Assembly (NCBI RefSeq): GCF_040115645.1
Contig: NC_089547.1
Coordinates: forward strand, 5,022,001-5,086,000
Reading direction: 5' to 3'
DNA from: Euwallacea fornicatus
Lineage: Eukaryota > Arthropoda > Insecta > Coleoptera > Curculionidae
DNA length: 64,000 nt
The position numbers and the translations under genes are program-made. Below the pieces are notes generated by a model. The model had not been told where the DNA came from, made no database searches, and saw only the letters and a program-made list of their open reading frames with translations. The first letter of the stretch is position 1, and every line of letters begins with the position of its first letter. Shown here piece by piece: positions 32,667 to 43,204 of the stretch.

Positions 32667-33298
32667 CTGAAAAGGAGAAAATTGGTCATTAGTGCGTTTC
32701 CTTTGTATCGCGAAGAGGAATAAAATTCCCAGAAATTAATCACAAATTTGCAGAAAATAAACCACACATTGGAAGCCGATCTGGAACGAGTCACCGTCCC
32801 AGGTGTGTTATGTACACCGCGGATCAATTTAGTCCATATATCAGTCAGCTTGAGGGGTAATTTGTAGCCTCCGGACTAACGTAAATTAATCGATTGATCG
32901 CTTCAAGAACGGTGTATTATTTTAACTTTATTATAACAACACTGCACGAATCTCCACGGAAAACTAGGCATTTCTCAGCAAATTAATTATTTATCGCAGA
33001 AGGGCCGAAATATAATTTTCAGCTCCCCCATGTTTACCTTACTTAGGATCACTCCACCCTAACGAACAGGTTGAACACCCCCCGTGAGGATCAATGTGTG
33101 GCCTAAGCTTTCAGTTCGTTTATGTACCTGTGTTTGGTTTCCGACGAGGTAGGATGGCGAGAGGGGGCGAAGCTTCGAGAAATCGCAATTATCGGGGGCT
33201 TGGGGAAATTGGACGAATCGTCTTTTAGTGCTGCGCCTTCCTTAAATGCAGTGGCGAAGCACCAGAATTTTTCGCCCAGTTTTGTTTACATTGGCGCT

Positions 33299-33314
33299 GG
33301 GGGGGGGGGGGGGG
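33299..33314. repeat. Homopolymer run G16
   Basis: Sixteen consecutive G on the plus strand; an equal run occurs at 54179. Confidence 0.9.
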
Positions 33315-35088
33315 ATCGACCCAAAATTCGTCTGATTTTACTTTTTGTTAACTTATTTTCAGGTTAGAAACAGAGACGTGGTGATGGAGCATAAGAATTT
33401 CCAAAAAAATATTAAATGGCGCTCCGCGATCCCTTTTCATGTGTCGGCGATCTCTCCTCGTGGCAACTCGACGTGAGGCCTCCTTCGGGGATTAGGGTGA
33501 ACACGAACACGCACGGAACGGGGGTGGTTTCTCGACCATTAATTCAACCGCACAGGACACATTTATCTTCTGTTTACCTTTCTTGTGCTTTTCTCCGACG
33601 TTAAACGTCCCCGAGTCCAGAGGGGCTTCCCAGCCCGAATCCCCGATTCGCCTGCAGCAGGTGGGGTTTTGACCTTTGAGCAACCGCATTCAATGGCGAT
33701 AACTAGAAATACCGCACGTAAATCTACGGTGAATTGGCCGGTTCTAGGCGGGCTCGCTCCCCATTTCCATGGCCGTTACCGAGCTGACCGATTGATGACC
33801 ACATCTGGTGCATGGCAATAAGAAAAAAATCTCAAAAACAGCGGCGCTCTTTGGTCTTCCTTTATATCCTCCCAACTGAGGCGATTCATATCTAATTCCG
33901 GATTTCCACTGGACTGAAAATTTCCATTTCAAATGCGAGGGCATAAATAGCTCTCTTTCAGTTTTATGTTGAAAATTATGCGTTTTAGCTCGGGCAATTA
34001 CCAGGCCGGTTATTACCGAGGTCTTTACTGCGGTCTCTTCGATGCCGACAAATATAATGTAATCCACGTAGTTTATTGCTATGTTCGGCTTTAGGACGCC
34101 GTCGGCTCCTCTCGGGGCAAAAGAAATCGCCTAGATTTTCGCAAATTTCGACCGTCGGCATCTCGGGAACTCGTGCGGGAGCGCACCTCAAAAATGAGTC
34201 GATCGGGGAGAGAGTGTGGGACCGCGGAGGTAGCTGATGAGCGAGGCGAAATTCCGACCACACACGCATTCAAACGCACATAAAACCGCCATCAAAGGCC
34301 AGGAATCTTTCGATGTAATGCAACGAATGCGCTACAACTTTGACCTTAACCTATTGGATGGTAAACGCTGGTTTTAATATGCAAGAGTCGAGCCAAAGAT
34401 ATATTTGCAAGCTGCATTATTAATTATCGTAGAACCATGAGAATCACGACAGGACCTAAATCAGGTCATCGGGACGGCCTCTCGGATGTGGCGGGCCCGC
34501 CAGCCTTGGCGTTAATTTAAGACTACTTAAGCAAATTACTCTTTTCGGGGAATCGGTGGAGAGAAGATAACGTCGGAAAGTAAAAGTCAAGCTTGAGCGA
34601 AAAAAATGTCCGAGTCAGGTACATATGTAGGCATATCCGGATATCCGGCCTTGTCCGATGGGTATATGTATAATCAGACAAACGTGTAATACCTGACTTC
34701 CCTTTCATCCATTTTGTTGCACTTCAGTTCGCTTTAGCATTAGTCATCCTTTGTGAAGGGATGAGAGTTTACCTTACATTTAAATAATGATTATTTAACG
34801 TGCCGCGCTCAGGTCAAAACACGGAGCTGAGGAGTAGGTAAATCAAGTGCGCTCCAGATGCGGGAATAACGTGTTTTTTTTTTTTATTTGCCGAAAATCC
34901 AAAAATATTTACGTTTTGGCACGTTGACTAATGTCCGCCTTTCGACCCGGATCTCACACCCAGCGGTTCATGGCGTACGTAGCGATAATATTTAAACAAC
35001 ATCGATTTCAAAAAAAGAAAGCTCCGCCGGGAACACGAGCAGTTTCCAGGGGCGCTTTCGCGCGAAACCGTCTCTCGGTTTCAGAAAA

Positions 35089-35133
35089 TGGCAACGCTGC
35101 GACGCTCATTTGTCACAAAACCAATATGGCGGC
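35089..35133. promoter_or_regulatory. Promoter-like pair TGGCAACGCTGC and AATATGGCGGC with no assigned gene
   Basis: The first motif (35089-35100) is of the same kind as in the composite elements upstream of three housekeeping genes. The second (35123-35133) exactly matches the YY1/Pho AANATGGCGGC consensus. No coding gene starts nearby. Confidence 0.3.
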
Positions 35134-36118
35134 CTGTGCGTTCCACGCTCAAGCGATCCCGTCTGAACGTCTGTCGGACGCAACGCGACATTGCCGCGAT
35201 TCACGGTTCTTCCCGGGGAAACTATTTCGACCGCAGCGCCCGGGACCGTACCGGGCGTTGCCCGGGATCTGCCCGGCGACTGGCAGCTGCACTTCCGCGA
35301 TATTTGTTGCGCAACCGAGGCGAGGAAAAAAAACGCATCCTGTACGAAACGTTTGCTGAAATTACCTAACAGGTGTAGCGCTGAAAAACTATCTGATCTC
35401 GACGAATGCAACGCGAGATAACAACACAATGCGATTTGAATTAAAAAAAAAAAAAAAAGAAGAAAAAAAGCATATTTGCAATTCAAATTGGGGGACCGGC
35501 GGAAAGGGACTTGTCCATTGACTTGTTTGGTTTCGGTCTCGAGTTGTAAGGGCGCTCGCATTGTCCGCAATCAACGATCCGCCTTTTCCTTAAAGGCATA
35601 ATGGCAATAATTAATAATAATGTTGTGAGTGGTGTAACAGCGTTGACATTTAGCTCACGTGTCCGAGTACACGGTTTACAACTCTGCAATAAATAATTTA
35701 TCGGCTGCGAGGTGTAAAAGTTCGAAATACGGTACAGAGTGAATTGTACCGGGGACACACGCCCAAAATCATCGATACAAGCGGTGAGGTGTTGCATATT
35801 GATTTGCTGTTTTACGCGGTTGCAATACTGATGGTTTTTTTTGGTCAAAGACAATTCATAAAAGCACCATAAATAAATATGCATTTACACTCGAAGGAAA
35901 ATGACATAGCAATTAACCACCGCCTCGATGGCGAACGGGTTGATAGACTAACGGTACAGTTAAGCTAATTGTTAAATAATAATGTCACTCGACTACTCGA
36001 CTAATTGAGACCAACCTAGGTGCACACACAGCCCCATATAAGGCCGGTCTGCAAGTCCGACTGAAGCTCTGCATAAGAGACACTGCCAACACTTCTTCAT
36101 CTCTCCCAACATCACCTT

Positions 36119-36143
36119 AAAAAAAAAAAAAAAAAAAAAAAAA
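36119..36143. repeat. A25 tract
   Basis: Twenty-five consecutive A, about 80 bases downstream of a TATA-like ATATAAGG (36037). It could be the tail of a short retroposed RNA, but no target-site duplication was found. Confidence 0.7.
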
Positions 36144-39090
36144 GGCGAACTCGAGATGTTTCAGTGAAGAGCTCTTCGGTATGAGTCACTACAGGGTGTT
36201 GCGGCGTTCTTGTAATTTTTATCCGTGACTCAGTCCTCAGCAGTGGATGCCCCTGGGAACCCCTCGATTGGGTTCCATCGGCGATGCACGACGATTGGAC
36301 CATTAATCATCGGTGTTTGGAAACCAAACCGATCTATTGTTAGGCGGTATTAGTATTCATTGTTGTGCCTAATTCAAAAGGCCACTATGGTCTATTTTTG
36401 TAATAAGGCACCAGAGAAAGTAGAGCACATCGGCGGCGTTTGTATTATAGGTGTAATAAACGCTTCGATTACATAAGTTAATGGCTTATCGATTGAAGGA
36501 AACGTTCTTTAACAGGTGAAAATTTGATCGGATTAAATTCATAAGAAATCGACGCGCAGGCGAAAACATCCGGGACAAATTCAGACATTATAGGAGTTTT
36601 GGGCTTGCTTCGGCCCTGCACGCGCGCCTCACATCGGATGCCAAACACTAGGAGCTCGTGATGGTTGGTGGTCTGAGGAGGTGTCGAAAAAGGAGAAATT
36701 ACAGAATATTCATTCGCCATATTGCCAAGGAAATAGCTCTATTTTCTCGACAATGTGCTGGAGCTTTAAAAATGTTCGAGTTCCCTGCCTGCAGTCGCCC
36801 ATGTAATGAATTTTTGCGAAACCTCGGACGTGACGTCGGACGCAGAAAAAGGAGTAGCCAAGGGGAATTTCTTAGGGCCCGCGTTTCTTCTACAGTCGAA
36901 TGAGTTCCGGCCCACCATATTGTCAGGAGATTATCCCTATTTGCTGGAACTCGAGCGTCGCGCTTCTCAGCCTCCGACGAACGTTCGAAAAACCTAACGA
37001 GGCTGATATTTAAAATAAAAAAATGGTCACCTAATTACCGTTATATCAAATAAACGGCAAAGAAACGCGGTTGCCAATAACAAGCACTCGTAATTGGTTC
37101 TAACGCGAATCTTCACGGTTAATCTAATATGCAAGTGAGGTAATTTATGTCTAATTCATTACGATTATGTTGTTAATAAGTGCAGGCAGTGGCGTCAAAA
37201 ATGTATTTCCCGTCCCGCTCTGGCGACTCCGAAAAAAATCCTTGGCAAGACCGTTGCATCGAGTGCAACGAAGAAAGGGGTAAATTGACGATGTAGAAAA
37301 ACGCGCGACAAGGTCGGTCCGAGATCGAATGGAATGTGCGTTACTTCAAATTAATTCCTCCTACGATAACACAAACATGCAATTTGTTCTCTGTGTATAC
37401 CGCAAAAGTAAAAGTCTCAATAATGGCAGCGACCGTGTTTGAAATTCAAAAAAGACGGTTTGTTCTTGTCTCTTCGAAGCAAGTGAAATCATTTATCGTA
37501 AGTTGTTATGAACGATTGTTTTCGGGATATGAAAGCGAAGGTTGAGATTGCGATGTGATTGGAGCGGGTACCGTTATGCGAGCCGCTGAGCCTGCAATAT
37601 TCATTCACCAAATCGTGCAGATTCCCAATATCCGAATTAAAGTCACTATGTACAAGTTACATATGTAAATCATGTAACCTTGTTTCTTATTTGTTGATGT
37701 GGTTTGAGTTTCTAGGTCGTTTGAAACCGAAATCAATATCGCCTGTGCGTATCACATTATGATATTTTTCAGTTCTGCACCCACCTAGGCCCACTTCCTG
37801 TCTACTGCTTATGGTGCACCACCGGATCGTTTCGAGACTTCTCCCCGTTTATGATTGAAAAACATAAGGAAAAAGCGCGTTAATGTTACGAACCAGTTGA
37901 CCTATTAATTGGTATAATATGTGGTTGCTAATTCGACGAATAACGAGCATCAATGCCATTTTGGTTGGTCTGCCGAGACGCCTAAGGTCGAATAGATCAT
38001 TAAACGATCGATACATTTATGTATCGTAATCATGTTAGTAATCATTAATGAGGGACAATTAAACACATGTTACATGGCGGTTTAGAAAGAGAACCACGAT
38101 TTGCGGAGAAATACGTTTCCTTTTCCTTCCTTCTGCCAAGGTTCTTGGATCCAATGCCTTACCTATAAGGTGGTGATTCAAAGAACCTCAACTAAGTCCA
38201 TTCTCTCAAGCGAAAATTCCACTTCGCTGCTTACGCACTGCCACACTCAACGAACCCCGAAAGTTACTACTACACGGTGATTCACACTAAAAACCCTCTT
38301 TCACGTATTAGACCTTCACTAAGGGGTGTGCTCGGTGGTCGCAACCCGGCCGCCTTAAACACGAATCGTCGACTGCTGCCTCAGCCGAAGAACTTTGAAT
38401 GCGAATAGTGGAGGAAAGAGAATACAAGAATAATTCCAATCGCCCGGTAAGGTGCGTTTTATGATACGGGGGCCTTTAAAATAGATTGTCCTGTTTCGAG
38501 TGCGCCTAATTTGCTTGTAAACATAACGCAGCTGAGGCCCTCAAACAGTGCAATAAAGAAGCGTCAGCGGGTGTCCGAGTGGAATTTTAAAAAGGTCTGT
38601 TCGTGGGGGTCGGGAGCTTTGTTTGTACAGGAACTATTTGCTCGTTTATTCTATCATTTGATGGGACTGCGGTAACGTGAAAATATGGGATTTTCTTTCT
38701 AAAAATGAACCAAAACATCCGCCTCACACACGTCACAAAATCGCCCCCTTGCATGTTGCATCCTGAACGCCATAATAAACAGCATTAAATCTTATCCAAC
38801 TTAAGTGTAAATAGGTGTCCCAAAATGACTTAAATGTGTTTAGAAATGCATTCGTTATGAGATGGTAATTAAAATGGGAGTCTCACGTAAAAGTGCCTAA
38901 TAAATCCATTAAATGTGGAGTAGCTTGTACGGGATGTAGTTACTACAGGAAACTGGATGATTTGTGTTAATGTATTCAAAAATATGTTTTTGTTATTAAA
39001 AGGGATAGTAATAAATTACGGTGTTTCATTAATGTAAACAAAAGTTTTCCAACTGCACACAAAAAAATTAATTTTATGACATACAATTGG

Positions 39091-39360
39091 CTCGTCCCAT
39101 GGCATTCCCCGTTTCTCTCACATGCCCTTTTACCATATCCATTCAAAATCTTTATATTTCGATAAAATTTTAGGTGAAAAATATGATTTCTTGACAATCT
39201 GACAAATAAAATATTTTCACGGAAATTTATTTCCTCGTGATTCAGGATTCTTGACAAAATCAAAGACTCGTTTTGTCCATCTCGCGGTACTCCATGCTCC
39301 TTTACCGTCTCGTTTAAATTCTCTTTTATGTCTGTACATAAACAAGGTTCTACTTTAAAA
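39091..39360 (-). pseudogene. Two decayed copies of the EXOSC4 last exon
   Basis: Plus-strand blocks at about 39285-39335 (CATGCTCCTTTACCGTCT...TTTTATGTCTGTACAT) and 39115-39165 (ACATGCCCTTTTACCATATC...) align with the last-exon block at about 39450-39505 (ACATGCCCCTTTACTGCCTC...TTTATGTCTTTACAT). On the minus strand they read DIKENLNETVKEHG and NIKILNGYGKRACERNGE, against DIKEILDEAVKGHVKEMG in the gene. Spacing is about 161 and 173 bp. They lie beyond the EXOSC4 stop and cannot extend its frame. Confidence 0.6.
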
Positions 39361-39406
39361 AAATATACAATTCTTGACAATGTGAAGAATGAACAAAATC
39401 AGTTTA

Positions 39407-40271
39407 TTAGCTTGTAGTATTAGCCCACCCTGTCGCACTCCCCATTTCCTTCACATGCCCCTTTACTGCCTCATCCAAAATCTCCTTTATGTCTTTACAT
39501 CCTTCCAAGGCAGTTTTCAATACTTTGGGTAAGTGGTCCAAGTGGAATCTCTGAGACATTTCCATCAGAACTACTTTACCTTTAAAAATTGCCCCTATAA
39601 CTCCACAATTTTGCCCTTAAATGATTTTTTTACCCGACATGGGAAGAGCTGCAACAGTCAATGTAGGCCCCCCAAGCATCTCTTCCTGATGTGAAACATC
39701 CAACATTGGAACTTCGCCATTGGCCAAACTGGCTGTGCAGGCACAAACATACTCCTTTATGGGAATTCCTGCTCAAAAACACTCTTAAAAACCCAAATTC
39801 CCGGGGTTAGTATTCAGAAATACCTGCGTCTATAATAGCTAAGGTTGCAGCATTCACACAGGCAGCATAAATACCCCCGTCAGCATGCAAAACTTCAACA
39901 TAAACATCAATTTGCGACCATGGATATAGGTCAGTTTCGATTACAGCTTGCAGAGCTTGTTGCAAATGAATGGAAAGCTCTATTGACTTTCTATCTCCTC
40001 GAGGTCTTCGTTTTCTCTCATTAGTGGAAAACACTGCCATACTAAACTGAGTATTAATAATGCAGGTATCATGTTGGGCCTTCTGCCTATTTCGAACTTG
40101 ATGGGGCCCATATACAGCAGCCAACACCTTGGTGAGCCCTTGTTCTATATAGGCACTGCCGTCAGGCTGTGAAAACACCCCCATTTTGCACCGTATTCTA
40201 CGTAACTCATTGGCTCTGCGACCGTCCAAACGGAGTCCTATTCTAGAGATTAGTTCGCGGTTTCTACTCAT
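39407..40271 (-). CDS. EXOSC4: Exosome complex component RRP41
   Basis: Three minus-strand exons: 40271-39824, 39768-39634, 39579-39407; 251 residues (human 245). The first 150 residues are unmistakable: LRLDGRRANELRRIRCKMGV, DGSAYIEQGLTKVLAAVYGP, ERKRRPRGDRKS and VLHADGGIYAACVNAATLA. This is an RNase PH-fold subunit of the six-membered exosome ring, which threads RNA to DIS3 and RRP6 for 3'-5' decay and processing in nucleus and cytoplasm. The second intron (54 bp) carries an in-frame stop if retained. The stop codon overlaps an AATAAA on the minus strand (39408-39403), so the 3' UTR may be extremely short. It is divergent from ZCCHC4 with 734 bp between starts. Confidence 0.93.
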
Positions 40272-41005
40272 ATTTATTTAAATTATTGTGAATAAGTAGT
40301 TTTACGTTTAAATAAAATTTAAAAAATTTGATTTTCAAATTATAAAAGTAAAGCGAGGTTAGGTTTGACTAGACTAACGCTCTGGAGATGCGAAAGTGAG
40401 GCTATGATTGCTCAGTAAGTGGATTTATCTCTTTGTCACGCTAAAGAAATGGTGGAGGAAAAGTGAGACAGTAGTTAACTGCAAACACTGAGTGGTTGTC
40501 TTAGAATATCTTTAAGAAAACGAAATCTCTTATATTCACGAATTATGGGGTAATAATATCAATGAATTTATTTTTTGTTGAACAACATACATACAGAAAC
40601 CTGTAATTGAAAATTATTGGGATTTAAGGAAATTGTAGAGGATAATAAAACATACAAAACATCACAAAAACATTTTTTAAATCGCAAAATTGAGTGTGAG
40701 TTTTTAAATTCGAATATCACCGAAAAAACTACAATTTTTCTTAGTTTTTTTTTTAGAAATGCGTAGATATAAAAATTATATTAAAAATACACGATGAATC
40801 CAATCTCGACGTTGCCACAAAACTTGCTAAAACAAAATAGGGTAAACTTACCAGAATTGCAACGTTGCTTATACGAATTAAAAATATAACCCTACTTTTC
40901 ATTGTAAAAATTTTTCAATGTTTTCTAGATTAAATTTTCTTTTTTCGTCTGTTTATAACCGTTTTTCCTTTTACCTTCAACAAAAACTACTGAATCAAGC
41001 GCATC
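40272..41005. other. Divergent promoter region between EXOSC4 and ZCCHC4
   Basis: 734 bp, AT-rich, without coding content. It contains a minus-strand TGGCAACG motif (about 40809-40816), similar to the other promoter motifs but without the CGCCATTT partner at the fixed distance. Confidence 0.5.
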
Positions 41006-42856
41006 ATGAAAACTTTTCCAAAATTCAAACAGCCAGACAACCACCATGGAATTAAAGTAATTACCGAGAGCTTAAACACACATCCCTGTTGTCCTCATGG
41101 ACCAACGCTACTATTTTCCACATTAATTAATAATCAAGAAAAACGATTTTTTGGGTGCGCCGCGTGTAGAGATAGAAAGCTTTGCAGCTTCTTCATGTGG
41201 GATGACAAGCCAAGAAAAGTGCTAGATTCCCAAAAAGTGTGGCAGGAAAAGGGCGTTAAGTTCTCAAAGGGAATTTGTCATCGAAGGCTTTTTATAAGAT
41301 TAAATCAAGTTAGTCTTAGAAGAGTTAAATCAGATTAGCATCGCACAACAAAAGTATAACATACTACTAATAAATAATAATAAGGAAAAGATGTTCAAAT
41401 GTAATCGCAAGCAGACTTTAATAAAACAAGATGTTTATCTGAAAGAATCCACAAAATGCGTATGCTATACTTGTGTTATGTTATGTTATAATGTACCAAT
41501 CTGCAAATCCAGCTCCATTTTACAAACAAACTGATATTCTAGATCAAATGTTTACCAAGTTCAAAAAGGATATTCTGTTCTTCATGCTTGAAATTTACAA
41601 TAGATGAAGAGGCAAAGCATATTGGACACTCATTCCTATCCAATATAACAGATTATCAGCTGCAACACCCCTCTGAGTTGTTACCTCCTTTAGATGATGC
41701 TAAAATGGAGGCTCAATATTTGTTTTCTAAAGACTCAGTTAAATTCTTAGTTGATACTTTCAAAAATTTAGGTTTCAGGTGATATAATAATAAACCAGTA
41801 AAGCCACATTGTAAAATAATGACTTTGCAGGCATATAATTTGTGTTGGAACCCCAAGGATCCACGAATATATACAGTCTTCAGAAACAAATTTATCAAGC
41901 ATTTTATTAGATTTTGATCACAGATTCCACAATTTTTTTGGTCCTTTGGAGTACTGTTGGTATAACATGTTTAACAATCATTTTTTCTTTCATGAGGCCC
42001 AGAGTGTGTTTAAAGAGTATTTAAAAGCCACCAAGTGCGTATAAGTTTTGAGATTTATGTTCTTCAACCATAAAAGATTTATTTCAGGGGAGAACAAACT
42101 GTACTGGTCACAGACCCTCCATTTGGAGGGAGAACTGAGCCCTTAATACAAACTTTCAACAGCATTAACAGGCAATATAAAAATCTCACCAACACTGAAA
42201 ATAATTTACCAATATTTTGGATTTTTCCTTACTTCATGGAACCCCAAATTGTGAATCTTCGGCCCGATTTTAAAATGTTGGATTATAAAGTGCAGTATGA
42301 CAATCATGCTCTGTTTCACAATGGGTCTAAAGGCAGGAAGCAGGGATCTCCTGTAAGGATTTTCACTAATCTCAATCCAAGGTAACAATTCGGTTTTTTG
42401 ATAGTGGTTCAGTGGTATTAAAGGTGATTATCTAGTAAGATAAAACTGCCTGAAGAGGATTATAAATTTTGTTCAAAGTGTTCTCGATGGGTGGCAAAAG
42501 AGAACAAACATTGCAAAACGTGTGGGGGCTGTACGTCGAAAAATGGGGAAACCTATGTGCATTGCAAGAAATGTGAGAGGTGTGTGAAGCCAAATTGGAG
42601 GCATTGCTATGATTGTGGCAGATGCGCTCAAGTTAATCATCAATGTGGGAAGATTGAGTTTACAGGGGTATTTGTGTTTGTCATTGATAAAACTTAGTTT
42701 GATTATTAAATATTATTGTAGGTATGTTTACATTGCAAGGCAGAAGGGCATAAACAAAAGGAATGTCCAGAGATTGTGAAGTCAGAAAAAGTTTCGAGGA
42801 AGAGGAAACATACGCAGAAGATATTAAGAAATAAGAAGATAAAAATGGATGGATAG
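41006..42856 (+). CDS. ZCCHC4: rRNA adenine N6-methyltransferase ZCCHC4
   Basis: Six exons: 41006-41308, 41543-41778, 41831-42034, 42088-42381, 42436-42667, 42722-42856; 467 residues. ZCCHC4 deposits m6A on 28S rRNA. The N-terminus has a GRF-type zinc finger (HPCCPHGPTLLF, FFGCAACRDRKLCSFFMWDD); a C2H2-like unit follows (FCSSCLKF...HIGHS). The methyltransferase domain shows a SAM loop (ICVGTPRIHEYI) and the catalytic DPPF motif (about 257-260) in VTDPPFGGRTEPL, then LPIFWIFPYFMEP. The C-terminus is Cys/His-rich (FCSKCSRWVAKENKHCKTC, HCKKCERCVKPNWRHC) and ends in a CCHC knuckle (CLHCKAEGHKQKEC) and a basic tail. The start of exon 2 rests on a TTCTAG acceptor that joins in phase 0. Poly(A) signal at 42860. 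Confidence 0.92.
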
Positions 42857-42859
42857 TGC

Positions 42860-42865
42860 AATAAA
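42860..42865 (+). terminator. Poly(A) signal AATAAA of ZCCHC4
   Basis: Canonical hexamer 4 bases after the stop codon. The following 340 bp up to USO1 hold no gene; a short GA-repeat lies near 43047. Confidence 0.6.
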
Positions 42866-43204
42866 TGAATTTATGCGTAAAAAAATGTGTTTTTACTCGA
42901 TTTTTACCCTTTTTTTTCAAAATTTGCAATGTTTGTGTTGATCGGTAAAGACACATTCATTCATCCTTTATCATATGTATAGAATTGTTTATCTATGGTT
43001 TACGACGTACGTATCAAGCTCGATCTCTTTTTAATTTCATACATTTGAGAGAGAGAGAGTACAACGTTGATAGAAAAGTGACGTGGCCGGTTGTCAAATT
43101 TAATACCGATTTGTTTTGATTTTGTGCACCTTATAGTTTGATAAATATTTAAAAAACTAATTAAATATAAAGAAATGCCTGGTTGGAATTAAAAAAATAA
43201 GAAA

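Larger units (their letters stand above)
32667..39090. other. Gene-poor region upstream of the fog-like gene
   Basis: About 6.4 kb with no recognised gene. Contents: a G16 run at 33299, TGGCAACGCTGC and AATATGGCGGC promoter-like motifs at 35089 and 35123, A-rich tracts at 35441 and 36119 (A25), and a strong minus-strand donor (TATAG|GTAAGG) at 38163 that could end a first leader exon of the fog-like gene. Confidence 0.35.

Noticed and set aside
36037..36143. Short retroposed RNA or SINE ending in A25
   Set aside because: No target-site duplication and no known small-RNA promoter boxes; only the A tract is certain.
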